Both the position numbers and the translations under genes were made by a program. Positions 21,605 to 32,755 of a stretch of DNA of 64,000 nucleotides are shown piece after piece; position 1 is the stretch's first letter, and the number at the start of each line of letters is the position of its first letter. The DNA is from Diphasiastrum complanatum (taxonomy: Eukaryota > Streptophyta > Lycopodiopsida > Lycopodiales > Lycopodiaceae), in the NCBI GenBank assembly GCA_029204225.1, contig MU832018.1, positions 27,311 to 91,310 of the forward strand, written 5' to 3'. Under the pieces are notes generated by a model, which had not been told where the DNA came from, ran no database searches, and saw only the letters and a program-made list of their open reading frames with translations.

Positions 21605-21879
21605 CCTGCCGTCCATGCATAAAGGCACGTGTACACGAGAGAAGAACCCAACGCGGAATCCGGATTTTCGAAACTAAATATTTCAGATATTCTAATTTCT
21701 CCCTAAAACGAGCTCCGTCGTTTACCTAAATATGTTTTAAATACCTCGCAGGCTTAGAAATTAACCTAATTTAAAAAAAGTAAATTTAATAAAAATTTTA
21801 AAAATTAATTTCGGACACAAGCATGTCAATGTTTGATATGATTACAAAGGACCGAGCCTGGAATGCAGGGCCAAAAAAA

Positions 21880-22005
21880 ATCAACAAAAAACAATCAATT
21901 TTTTTTTCACAAGGCTATGTGAAAAAAAAATTGGCTTGGTTTTTTTTGTTTTTTTTTTCACAAGCCAGGAAAAGCCTAGCGCCAGGGCTAGGCTTCTGCT
22001 GGCCC
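21880..22005. repeat. Poly-T/poly-A foldback hairpins
   Basis: A perfect inverted repeat with arms AATTTTTTTTTCACA and TGTGAAAAAAAAATT and a short loop (AGGCTA) lies at about 21896-21931. It is followed by a second T-rich run and AAAAGCCTAGCGCCAGGGCTAGGCTT, itself palindromic. The AAAAGCCTAGCGC core recurs in the hairpins at 22.95 and 23.04 kb. Possibly a small foldback or MITE family. Confidence 0.55.
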
Positions 22006-22009
22006 TCCA

Positions 22010-22474
22010 AACATGTGTTTCCAGCCTAGATACATCCGGGTTTCTTTGTTGAAAGATTATGGCCTCTACAGCTTTAGTGTGAGCATCTTTAAAGCATTTG
22101 CTCATTGTGGCAACTACCTTTCGCAATTAGTTCATCTGCAAGTACTTTGTTGCCTACATCATTGGATTGTCTTGCTTGCTCAAAATAAGCATCGCAAGCA
22201 AGAGCATGATCTACAAATTCTTTTCGCATGTCCGCATATAAGCTTGCAACAACGTCACCCGTTTGATGGCTTCTTCCTCTTTGAGCATGTGTCTTGTAAG
22301 CATGAAATCAACATCAATGGCGGAAAGCACCTCAGCCATACTTTTCACTGCAAACTTGGAAAATTCAGCAATGAGGAGGCTTAGTTGCAGATCTTTAATG
22401 ATCATTTGATGCTCAGATGAAAAATATTTAGCTAAAGGAACAAATTCTTTAGCACTGGGATTCAAAGCGGCCAT
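22010..22474 (-). pseudogene. CID7-like PAM2-CUE-DUF1771 protein, decayed fragment
   Basis: From the ATG at 22474 the minus strand reads MAALNPSAKEFVPL, a consensus PAM2 motif (LNPxAxxFxP) that binds the MLLE domain of poly(A)-binding protein. Residues about 29-65 (LSLLIAEFSKFAVKSMAEVL, then DFMLTRHMLKEEEA) fit a CUE-like ubiquitin-binding fold. After a frameshift near 22220 come EFVDHALACDAYFEQARQ and ADELIAKG, and after a second shift KDAHTKAVEAIIFQQRNPD, which is the DUF1771 module. An Smr domain should follow, but only RLETHVW, in the place of the expected IDLHGLHV, is left before a T-rich foldback. The order matches plant CID5/CID7 proteins. Two frameshifts and the missing C-terminus make it a pseudogene or exon relic. 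Confidence 0.7.
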
Positions 22475-23865
22475 TGGCTGACTGCCATGGTAATGGAGAA
22501 GATTCTGAATCAGTTGTAAGCAAAGTCTTACGGGCGCTGCATAAGAACGAAAGCAATTGGGAAATCAATATTTCAATTCTGGGTACAACTTAAAGTTAAG
22601 GATAAACTGACATTGAGGTGCAGGTTTTGCTAATTATGACTGACATCAAGGTAGATTCATATCATGGGGAAGTAAATGAAGAGGTGAGAATATACTAGAA
22701 ATGATAAAAACAATCCTCAATCAGCATCGTTTTTGTTTGAAGATATTTAGACCCATTATTCATCCTATATCAGGATATTCAGTAATTTTGATAAAATGGC
22801 TCAGCTCAAGTTTCACAATTGTCTGAAACGGAAGCTTTGACAAAAGATCAAACGCTATACCTGATTAGCAACCTGTGGAGTCGATAAAGTACTCAGATCA
22901 CTAGAAAACAGTTAATTGTAGAAAATCAAATGGTCGGCAAAAGCCCAATGCAAAAGCCTAGCGCAGTCGGCCATCTGATTTTCTTTTTCTACTTTTTGGA
23001 ACTAGTGTTTTGTAGAAAATACAAAATCAGATGGCCGGCAAAAGCCTCGCGCAGCTGGCCATCTGAATTTCTTTTTTTTCACCTTTTGGGGCTGGTACCT
23101 TTTGTTTCAAATATGGTAAAATCTTAAAAAATTCAGTAAAGCTTTTAAAAAGAATGCACAAAAAGTGTTACATCAAGAAAGAATTATCCAGACTTTCCAA
23201 CTGCAATATTTGCAATCCCAGATGGCTGCATATGAGAAATTGGGCTTGCCTAATTAGGTGACAAATATTTACTATAATTAATACATGGCTGAATTCTATA
23301 AATGGATCATCCAGGCACACTCTACGTGATGCTCCGTCCATGAGACGAATGATCTTGAGCCTTTCAGTTACACCATCATTCTGGTTGTAACTGCTATATT
23401 GTTGTGCTTCAGTGTAATATAGCAGCAACATTTTTTTCTATCTGTGTATAATGTAGATGAATGCTTGTTGTGATTGAATGCACTTCGTTGTTGTTTGATT
23501 GCATTTGTTCACTCACTCTGATCAGAAACTCGGACGTCTATGACTCCAATCTCTGATCAAACGATGGCTGTCTTTGACGCCTGAGGAACTTGCACTATCA
23601 TATTGCTCTTTCAATCTATTTTAGAACTAAACTTCTGACTAAATCCATTTTTCAGTAATACCACACACAAACCATTTCTAATCTCTTCGGTGGACTGTAC
23701 TCATTTTTGTTTTTGCGAGTACAAATTAATTTATAAGATCTTGTTGGGCACAATAACACTCACTTAGCATAAACATTCTATTAGACTGTTTTTGCATCTA
23801 GCAGCCCATTGTAGTGGGAGAGCTGTTCCACAAATATTCCTGCTCTCTTCTTTGCTCGTGTTCTC
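22475..23865. other. Unassigned DNA with two foldback units
   Basis: No gene recognised. Two related hairpins lie at about 22914-22985 (arms GAAAATCAAATGG / CCATCTGATTTTC) and 23022-23074 (arms AATCAGATGGCC / GGCCATCTGAATT), both with AAAAGCC..GCGCAG cores. A minus-strand open stretch near 23290-23400 (NDGVTERLKIIRLMDGASRR) looks protein-like but matches nothing I know. Confidence 0.4.
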
Positions 23866-24430
23866 TGTGAGCGATTTCAATAGTTTAGTCTAGTTTAGTC
23901 ATATTTTGGTAAATTGTCAATAAGAGGCCAAAACTCATTTTAGACTTAGAGATAAACTTTTTGGTGTTATATTAGGTCTAAATACATTCAATAAACACTT
24001 TTTGAAAGTGTGGCAAAGTTGGTAGTCGAGTTTGAGAGAGATTCAAATTTGAACTTTGGGTACATTGAATCTAGACCCAAAAATAGTAGGCTTTACATTT
24101 TGGAGGGAAAGCCAAGTGGCCAAATAGCTTTGGGTTCTACTACTCATTGGTGCACTATCTTGATGTTATCTTGCAATTCTATGTGTAGAATGATCATTTA
24201 TTGCTATTTTCGGTTCACACATGTGAAATACAGTAGGGTACTGTAATTGTATCGACATCAACTATATTTTATGTTTTGGTTCATGTTTGATAAGTATCTC
24301 TTAGAGTTTGCATCTCATTTTGTATGTAGATGCTGATTTTTCTACATTGGCAGGATTATTGGTTTGCTCCTTATTGTAACCAAAGATCAGGGACATGGAT
24401 TGGATCTTGAATGATCTAAAATCCTTCACA
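23866..24430 (+). repeat. 5' LTR of A3, TATA segment deleted; primer site follows
   Basis: 565 bp against about 640 in relatives. GGCCAAATAG joins directly to CTTTGGGTTC at about 24127; the A1 LTR and the A3 3' LTR have some 80-90 more bases here, including the TATA box. This LTR has therefore lost its core promoter. The primer site TGGTATCAGAGC is at 24431-24442. Confidence 0.88.
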
Positions 24431-25027
24431 TGGTATCAGAGCTATTGTGTTTCAGGTTATGAAAGGATCAGCCATCTTTAGCAAGGATTTGGAGTAGTTA
24501 CCAATGCTAGAGCATGCTAGATTGATCTCTACTAAAAAATCAGCATTTTTGCATGTGTAGAATTGATCTTTTGTAGGTCAAAACTCAATATAGAGTTATA
24601 TACTTGATCAAACTAGATTTCACACTTGGCTTACTAGATTTAGATGATATTTGGTGCTTTAGGTAGGTCTCATTGGAGTCTACAAGAAGATATATCAAGT
24701 TTTTAGAAATTGCATGTAGAATTTGAGATATTCAATTTTTTGTGATTTTGTGAAAACCCTAATTTTGATTGGATCTCTAGTTTGTAAGGTTACTGAACTT
24801 CATTTGAGTGTGTTTCAATCTTAGGAAGTGTCAAGAATCATTAGATTGAGGATAGATCGTAGGTTGATCAAGATTTCACTATTCTATGTGTTGATTTTCT
24901 AGTTAGAGTGCTAGAAGAGATTTGAGAGGTTCCATATCTTTGTGATTTCTTCTTGAGTTCATTTGTTGACATTCAAGAGAGTGCTTTGTGCATTGGAACA
25001 GGTGGAAGAAGATCATGTCACTTCAAC

Positions 25028-26340
25028 ATGGCTACAAGTGGAGGCTTTATGTTGGAGAGCCATGATAGGCTTACCTCAATCAACTATTCTACTTGGAAGG
25101 TGAGGACGAAGTTCTTATTGGAGATGAATGAGTTGATGATTGTTGCAGGTGTGGAGGAGAGGCCTCAAGCACCTCAAGATCAAGTGAGTTATGACAAGAG
25201 AGCAAAGAAAGCTCTACACATGATTAAGATGAATGTTACCAATGAACTTCTCAAGGAAGTTGGTAAGTGCACATCATCTTTGAAGGCTTGGGAAGCTTTG
25301 AAGAAGCTTTATGAATCCAAGTCTACATCAAGAGTTCTTACTCTTAGGAGGTAGATCTTTCAAAGTTTGCAAAAGAATGAAGAGAGTACTCATGCTTTTG
25401 TTTTGAGGGTTAAAGCATTCAATGATAAGTTAGCATGTATTGATGAAAGCATTAAGGAGGTAAAACTTGTTCAAGTTATACTTAATGGCTTGTTGGATGA
25501 TCATGCTAATCTTGTTGAAAGTTTTGCTATTCAAAAGACTTTGCCAAGTATTGTGGATTTGCAAGAGATCTTGGTGAATGAGGAGTATAGGCTTCAATCA
25601 AGAGAAGGTGGATCTACATCGACATCTCATTATGAAGAGGATGCTATGTTCATCAGAGGCAAGTTCAAGGGCAAAGGCAAAGGCAAGTGGTCTAAAGGGC
25701 AAGATCAAAGTGATATTTCTTCTTTTGGAAAAAAGAAAGATAAGTCCAAGTTAAAATGCTTTTATTGTGGAATCAAAGGGCATTTTGCAAATGAATGTTT
25801 GAAGAAGCAAAGAGATGAAGTTAGCAAGCAAATCAACTTTACTACTAATGATGAGGATGTAGGTGGTGGTCATTCTCTTTTGATGTGTTCTTCCAGTCCA
25901 ATATCAAGTGAAGGTGAAAAAGATTCATGGTGGATTGATAGTGGAGCTAGTTCACACATGACTAGTCACGAGGAGTTCTTTACTTCTTTGGTCACTTATG
26001 ATGGAGCCAAGAAAGCAATTCACATGGCCAATGGTGGTGAGTGTGTGATTGAAGGTATTGGTTCAATTCCTATTTGTCTCTCTACTAATAGGAAAGCAAG
26101 ACTTGATGGTGTTCTTTACATTCCTTCACTTTCAAAGAATTTGCTAAGTGTTGGTCAAATGATAGAGAAATCTTGGTTGCTAGGGGAAATAGACAGATAG
26201 ACTTTTCAAGCTTGACGCTTTTGTTATGGCTAACAAAAATGATGGAATGGAAAAGGAGATTGGTCTCAACTTTCCAAAGTTACCTTTTAGCATCAATAAG
26301 ATTGGTGGATCTTATGCAAAGTCTAAAAAGCTTCCTTATG
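25028..26340 (+). pseudogene. Copia gag-protease with truncated pre-integrase (A3)
   Basis: Gag starts at the ATG at 25028 (MATSGGFMLESHDRL), in frame through KKALHMIKMNV to a TAG at 25352 (CAG or CAA in relatives). From 25367 it stays open through the capsid, the zinc knuckle CFYCGIKGHFANEC, the protease WWIDSGASSHM and LYIPSLSKNLLSVGQM. A deletion of about 45 bases relative to A1 then shifts frame (GQMIEKSWLLG). The coding ends at KSKKLPYA, where the internal deletion joins the LTR. No integrase core, RT or RNase H remains. Confidence 0.9.
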
Positions 26341-26958
26341 CATATTTTGGTAAATTGTCAATAAGAGGCCAAAACTCATTTTAGACTTAGAGATAAACTT
26401 TTTGAAGTTATATAGTTTAAAATACATTCAATAAACACTTTTTGAAAGTGTGGAAAAGTTGGTAGTCGAGTTTGAGAGAGATTCAAATTTGAACTTTGGG
26501 TACATTGAATCTAGACCCAAAAATAGTAGGGTTTACATTTTGGAGGGAAAGGCAAGTGGCCAAATAGGGTTTGGAAACTCTATAAAAGGATGTAGCTCAT
26601 GGAGAGACACATCTTCTCTCTTCTCTCTCTCATGTCAACATTATACATGGTTCTCTTTGGGTTCTACTACTCATTGGTGCACCATCTTGATGTTATCTTG
26701 CAATTCTATGTGTAGAATGATCATTTATTGCTATTTTCGGTTCCACACATGTGAAATATAGTAGGGTAGTGTAATTGTACGAACATCAACCATATTTTAT
26801 GTTTTGGTTCATGTTTGATCAGTATCTCTTAGAGTTTGCATCTCATTTTGTATGTAGATGCTGATTTTTCTACATTGGCAAGATTGTTGGTTTGCTCCTT
26901 ATTGTAACCAAAGATCAGAGACATGGATTGGATCTTGAATGATCTGAAATCCTTTACA
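26341..26958 (+). repeat. 3' LTR of A3 (first ~34 bases missing)
   Basis: Begins at CATATTTTGGTAAATTG, about 34 bases into the LTR, and ends AAATCCTTTACA. It keeps the TATA box TATAAAAGGA (26581-26590). A CACATG version of the palindrome occurs near 26748. It is immediately followed by the target duplication ttctc. Confidence 0.9.
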
Positions 26959-26963
26959 TTCTC

Positions 26964-29791
26964 TAATAGTCCATCGTCCCCATCATACTGAAGCTAGTCA
27001 CTTGAAGGAATCACAGCCTCACATTTCGGAAGACTAGCAACGAGAGATCCTTAAGTGAGTTCTAGCAAAGAAGCAAAAAATTAAGTCTGCCAATTCAACA
27101 GAGAAAAGAAAAAGAAAAAAGACTTTTGAAATTTAAGAGCTAAATCTTTATCATCCATTTCATTTATTGCATGAGAGGACATGCTGCACTTGAATTGGAT
27201 TTTCAAAAAATGACCACTATTTCATCCATGCAATTCTGGCTTGGTCACATCTGATCTTGCAGAGGTACAAAGGCAAGAGAGCATCCACATGCATTGTCCA
27301 TATGTTTCAACTTAAACAAGATTAGACATGTTATTACTCTAAAAGTTATCTTTGAGTAGAAATATTTTGTTTCGAGTTGCAAAGGAGCTTTTTCTTATAG
27401 CGAGTAAGTTGCATTGCATAGCAGAAAGCTCAGTTTAATGGCAACTCCATTTTCTCAAACATGGTACAAGACAGATTTTGTAGTTATGCTCACCTTACCA
27501 ACATGTGATAGGCTTGGTATTAATTGCATAAACTTCAACAGTCTTTTCTGATACCATCATACATTATGCCAGATGTTGTGTTATCTACATGAAAGTGATC
27601 AATACTTTGATTGAAATTTTCAAGTTTAGGATCATACACGCTATTTGTCTTTTGGAGTGAAAAAATGCATTTTTGTAGTGGATGGGGTTTGGGATGTGAA
27701 CTAGAGTGGCTACTTGAAGATCAATTTAGATTGTTAAGATGCATCAATTGTGTAATCAGTGCCGCTGCTGAAATGATTTTGTTGTTTGCTACTTTTTGCT
27801 TGAGGTATAATTTTTAATTTTAGTGTAACATGAAATTTCTTATATTGTAATTCCATATTAAATACCTTAAACACATTGAACATGTTATTGACATACAAAA
27901 CTAGATAGTGCATGCCAACGTTTTTCTTATGGTTTTGACTAGGATTGAACATGCTCTGTAGTGCACATACAAAAGTATGCTTTTTCACTCCAAGGAAAGA
28001 AACCTATGTAAGCATGGTAATGGTCTTGCTGATTTTAGTTTCTTCATGAGCTATTATTTTTTTATCACAACTCCCTCTAATTCCTACTAACGCATATGTT
28101 GCATTTCAGACACACATAAGAGCATTTCCCTTAAGTGTAGCAAATATCTAGTAACTTCATGAACACTATCCAAGATAGGTTAACCAAGAATTATGGCTTG
28201 AATTAAGACATTAGGCTGAAGTATTTTGTAACCTTAGACAATCTCATCAAACCATGAGTTAACATTGCATAGTCCAAGTCCATAACTATAAATATGGGGC
28301 CTTACGACTTTGTATTATTATCACCCTTCGATTTAAAGATAGGAACTAGTAAAGCTTAGGAGAAATTATATCCAAAATGATAAGACGAAACAACAATACT
28401 AAAAATCAAAGACTGTGTGCCTAACATAAGGATGAAAATATTCAAATTCTGATTGTTGATAGGGTACCTAGATAAAGGTGCTACACAGCAAGTGTCATGC
28501 AATTTTGATTTGTTCACTAATTTTTTGACATATAGTAGGAAAAAACTTGTGCATCATGGAGACTCTAGATGAGGTACATCACAGCCTACAAGAGATGAAC
28601 TTATATTGTTATACATGAGCCATGGTATGTTGCACATGAGATATGCGATGTTCCAAGTGAATCACGAGGATTTCTAGATGAGGTACTTCAGAGTCTACAA
28701 GATCATGATAATGAGCCATGGAGAGGTACGAACACAAGGACATATGGGTATATGATCAATGCCATAAGTTTACATGGATGTCCGCAAAAGTTCAGCTGAA
28801 CATTTGATACCTATAGCTCATGAAGGGAATGTGTTTCACTGGTAGTAATGCATGTCATTACTCTAACAATACTATCGAAGCTTTTTAGTTGTATCATAGT
28901 TCCTGTCAGAGTAGTCTCTTTACACAATGATTTTTTATAAAGTCCTTTTGAGGGTTTCATTTATATGATTGTAGAGCATTCAGGTTGCACATAGGTACAT
29001 GATGATACATGCAACTCTTGCTTTATATACAAAGCAATTTGGTAGTCTAATTGGAGCTGTATATAATACTACTATATGGTATGTATGGTCTCGATGGTTG
29101 GCTTGGGATCTATGCACATTTGAAGAGCCATTTTCAATTGATACTATGTAGCATTTAGGGTTTCCTAGGATGGGAAACAAAATTTTGAATTTTTTAGGAG
29201 AATTGTATAAAAGGGTGAAAGTATGCTACTTTACTGGTAGTAGACTGCTAAACAATTGCGTACGTAAAAAGTAAAATCTTTATTGCTTACTATTATATGA
29301 TAAGTTGCTATCTGGATCTCAAGACATCCTAGTGTTCCTACATGTCAACATTTGAAGAGACTTAGTGGAGTGAAATGCTCTTGTAAGAAGACCTCTAAGA
29401 CAAATCAGACTCAATAGTTTTGTGGTTCTTTTTTGAAAGCATTGTTAGTAGATAGCTGCTTTTCTTGAGGTTTTAAATTTGATGCTTCTATGACTTTGTA
29501 ACTATATGTGCCTTAGGAGCTCCCTCCATACAATAGCCTTTACAAATGTAATTGTTTAGCAAAGGAACACTCAAGGGTTAGGACCATAATATGAAGTATG
29601 ATCTTTGCCACTAACTATTTAATTAACAACATTTCTTTGCCCCTAAATGATACTCTACCACATGCGTGTGTGGTGAACGTTCCCACAATCTCCACAAGTT
29701 GATTAATCAGTGACTTCAACTAAGACACAACTTGTCGATGATGTTCCATAAATTTCCAAATCCATGTCAAAGTCTTTATAAATTCCAAATG
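26964..29791. other. Unassigned AT-rich DNA, no gene recognised
   Basis: About 2.8 kb with only short open frames and no motif I can assign to a gene, LTR or transposase. A weak local duplication is visible (CTAGATGAGGTACATCACAG near 28565 and CTAGATGAGGTACTTCAGAG near 28674, each followed some 50 bases later by ATGAGCCATGG). This is the longest stretch in the window free of identifiable retrotransposon coding sequence and is the target region of A3. Confidence 0.5.
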
Positions 29792-30007
29792 TTAAATATG
29801 TAAATTTGCCAACCCTAGGCAAATAGATGCAGTAGCAAGCTTGTCCTTCATTTCCCATTTCAAACAAATTTCTAGATTGACTAGCTTCATTTTAGTCCCA
29901 TTGACAACCGGCCACAAATGCTCCTTGCTTAATAATAGTTGAAAATTTACTTGCCATGTATTGAAGTTCACGCCATCAAACTTCTCAAGTAAAATTTGTG
30001 ATTCCAT
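29792..30007 (-). pseudogene. Copia gag N-terminal fragment
   Basis: The minus strand from the ATG at 30007 reads MESQILLEKFDGVNFNTWQV, LLLSKEHLWPVVNGTK and KDKLATASICLGL. This is the DUF4219/UBN2 start typical of copia gag (a Phe-Asp-Gly-x-Asn-Phe block, then a Trp). It is 71 codons with no stop, then degenerate. It is a different subfamily from A, B and C. No LTR for it was identified. Confidence 0.75.
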
Positions 30008-30567
30008 TTTGAAGTGTGATACGATAGCTCAAATTTAGAAGAATTTCTCTCCCTCAATGCATTATAGCAATTACCCTAACGCTGAAATAACATGAGAAAA
30101 CATGAACCATCAACAATGGACTTAGAAGATTTTCTACTCAATCCAAACTTAGTCATAAGACTAGATGTACACCTAGATGATTTCCTCTTTGATTTTTACT
30201 TGGATATATAATTGTTGTTACGGGTACTGAAGAAACAAAATATTGCGAGCCACAAAGCTTTGTTAGCTTTCGAGCTCAAGTCTACGGAAACACAAGGAAG
30301 CTACCTAGACACGAACATCGGAGCTTCAAGGAGTAAAGACCCAAAGACGACGATAAAATATTCGTTGACTAAAGGCCACTTGGACATGAAGGAAAAATGT
30401 TCGTGGACCCAAGACACCCTGATGACAAGGCCAAAGAGGGAGAAGAAGACACGAAGGCCCAAAGGGCAGTGGATCTCCACTCGTCAAAGTACAAAGGAGA
30501 TCGTGAAAGTACAAGGAGAACGTCGTCCTCCAAAGACTGATAGGATACCGTTGCAACATGCCTAATC
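30008..30567. other. Stretch before the B LTR, origin unclear
   Basis: A plus-strand frame from 30212 to 30565 (117 codons, Lys/Thr/Arg-rich, for example TRPKREKKTRRPKGQW) is open. It could be the outer part of the B LTR, since a TG start (TGTTGTTACGGG) occurs near 30213, or unrelated DNA. No repeat partner in the window settles this. Confidence 0.3.
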
Positions 30568-31070
30568 AGCCATTCTTGTAATCTCTTGATCAACTAATCA
30601 TGTCCTCCTCTCTGCATACATGGAACTCATAATTATTAATTATGCAGAAGCAAGGAAAGCATAGGTAATATACCAATGTAAGCTGAGCACTATGTAGCTA
30701 GCTAATGTTCAAGAAGTCTGCTAGTAAGCACAACAAGTTTTGGTATTTCGCGAATGACAGAGTTTCTTTTGCACCGACGTGTCGTGTGGTCTTTCACAAC
30801 AGATGTTTTATGCAGAAGAATTTCTTGTCTTGAACATGATTGAATGTTTGATTGTCTGACAGTTGTATGTTTGCAATCAGCTGATTTAATCTTATTCCGC
30901 ACATTGGTTTTATCTTGTTGGATGCACAAATGAATTATATGTAGGTCAATAGTATTTGTCCTCACCTTGGAGGATTGTAGATCATGTCACAGAGGGTAGT
31001 AGACCTGAGGGCAGAATCAAATTCCATCTAGGTTTGTTTCTGTGGGAATCCCAGCAGTGGTATGAGAGCG
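30568..31070 (+). repeat. 5' LTR of B (right part) and primer-binding site
   Basis: The LTR ends ATCCCAGCA at 31056; one base later TGGTATGAGAGCG is a mutated initiator-Met primer site. The left border is uncertain. The first 70 bases listed are about 85% identical to 44351-44420. The interior (30700-31000) has no gene. Confidence 0.55.
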
Positions 31071-32755
31071 AAATAATTTGTGTTTGGATATCAAATGTGC
31101 TTGATATGTTTTTTAAAAAATAGGTAGGAGGGCGCACTTTTGGAGAGAGGAATCATCAAAAATCACATCCCAGCCCAATAAGCCTTGGATCAGAGGCTAT
31201 AAGCACTCTACTAAGATTTTTTAGAGAGGCATAGAAGCTTCTAACAGGTCCATCAAGCAATCATAAGCTCAGATCATGCAAAAAATGCATTTTTGGCCTC
31301 CTTCAACAAGCAAAACTTCAATATGTTGGTGTCTAATGCACATCTATCCAAATTGGATGCATGATGGCTCATATCAGAGGAAATCCAACATATCTTTAAG
31401 CTTGTAACAAGAACCAACAGGTTTAGACCCCCAATTGAGAGGTATTCATGCTCAAAAATCATCAAAAATACACTATTTTTTAGTGTTTTGAGCCCCCTAA
31501 TGGTGTCTAATCCCTACCAAACTTCATGATAGATTAGGGACAGCTTCATTACATCTCTGAAAACGTTCATACCAATTCTTGGCTGAGAATTTTGAGCTCT
31601 ACCACAAAATTAGTCCAAAAATCTCGAAAAAACTTTTTTTTGGACCAATATTGACCAAAATTTGTGGGGAAAATCCACAAATTCGTGCAATTAGATCCAA
31701 ATTCCTGTAATTCATTTGCATTCAAGCACTAAAAGTTCTGATTCAAGTCAACCATGGTTTCTATAGCCCATTTATGGCCCAAAAACCTCAATTTTTGGTC
31801 CAAAATCACTATCTAATCAACCTTTTGACTTTCCAAACAACATGCAATCATTAAATTATGTGATTAATGACTGTAAAACAGTAAGTACAATCTGGAAAAC
31901 GTAATACACCAGATCCTATAACCAATTTCTTGCAAAAACCATCAATTCTAAGTGAAAAATTCAGTAAATTCATAAAAAATCCTATGATTTCCATCAAAAT
32001 TCATGGAGCAAATCTACAATTATGATCTTTAGGCTGAAAGTACACCAAGGATCTGAGAATCCACCTACTTCAAATTGAATTCCAACACCTGGAAAAAGAA
32101 ACAAAGAGCTACAACAAAAGAACTGCAAAATCTAAGATCCTCAAGCTCCACCTCCTGGTAGATGTGATCCAAGCTCTGATACCACTGTAAGAACCACCAA
32201 GTGAAGATCTTCAGGATTTCAATCACATGCAAAACAAAAGGACACCTCTGGAGCATGAACCACCCAACCAATATGGAAAGGCTAGTCAATACCCTAACCA
32301 ATCCACCCCGAAGCCATAGTGAAGAACACAAGAGTAGAGAGGAGAAACTGGCTCAAGAATCACAATTCACAATAGGAGGATGGGCGAGTTTCCACTAGAC
32401 TCCTCAAGAGAGAGAGAATATTTTCTTTAGGATCCCCATGCAACCTAAATTGAGCTATTGACCTCCTATTCTTGCATTAAAGCAGTCTTCACCATGCATG
32501 TGCTCCTATGTCCAATTATAGGTCTGGGCCCTCATATGATTATTAATTATATAGTATGACCACGTCCAAAATGATGTAGCATATCTAATAACCAGATACA
32601 ACTGGAGTGATCGGCTATTTATGTCAGGAATTATTCTGATTTGCTTGTACAAGACATGGACATAAACTTGATATAGCTTAAGAGCTATCAAATTCAGGAG
32701 ACAAGCATTCAAAACAAGAAACCAAAAGAACAACTGAAGAACACAATTTACAACA
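31071..32755 (-). other. B leader interrupted by an anonymous minus-strand LTR fragment
   Basis: A reversed primer site GCTCTGATACCA lies at 32173-32184. One base later TGTAAGAACCACC (from 32186) is the inner end of an LTR running right, so a minus-strand LTR element is present. Its outer LTR end is somewhere before 32750, where the B leader resumes. To the left (31110-32172) is AT-rich leader-like DNA without a coding sequence. I find no second copy of this LTR in the window. Confidence 0.5.

Larger units (their letters stand above)
23866..26958 (+). mobile_element. Internally deleted Ty1/copia element A3 with target duplication TTCTC
   Basis: A 3.09-kb insertion. The 5' LTR starts TGTGAGCGATTTC at 23866 and the 3' LTR ends at 26958. 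The five bases before (23861-23865) and after (26959-26963) are both ttctc. Inside are a primer site (24431-24442), leader, gag, protease and the first part of pre-integrase. A deletion then joins codons near 26340 to a point about 34 bases inside the 3' LTR, removing integrase, RT, RNase H, the polypurine tract and the LTR start. The insertion itself was therefore complete and the deletion came later. Confidence 0.92.

Noticed and set aside
21881-22126. Minus-strand ORF running from the CID7-like relic into the poly-T foldback
   Set aside because: The first part is the DUF1771 remnant already listed; the Lys/Thr-rich end is translation of the T-runs.
28560-28740. Imperfect local duplication (CTAGATGAGGTAC ... 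ATGAGCCATGG)
   Set aside because: Short, patchy similarity in AT-rich DNA; insufficient to call a repeat unit.
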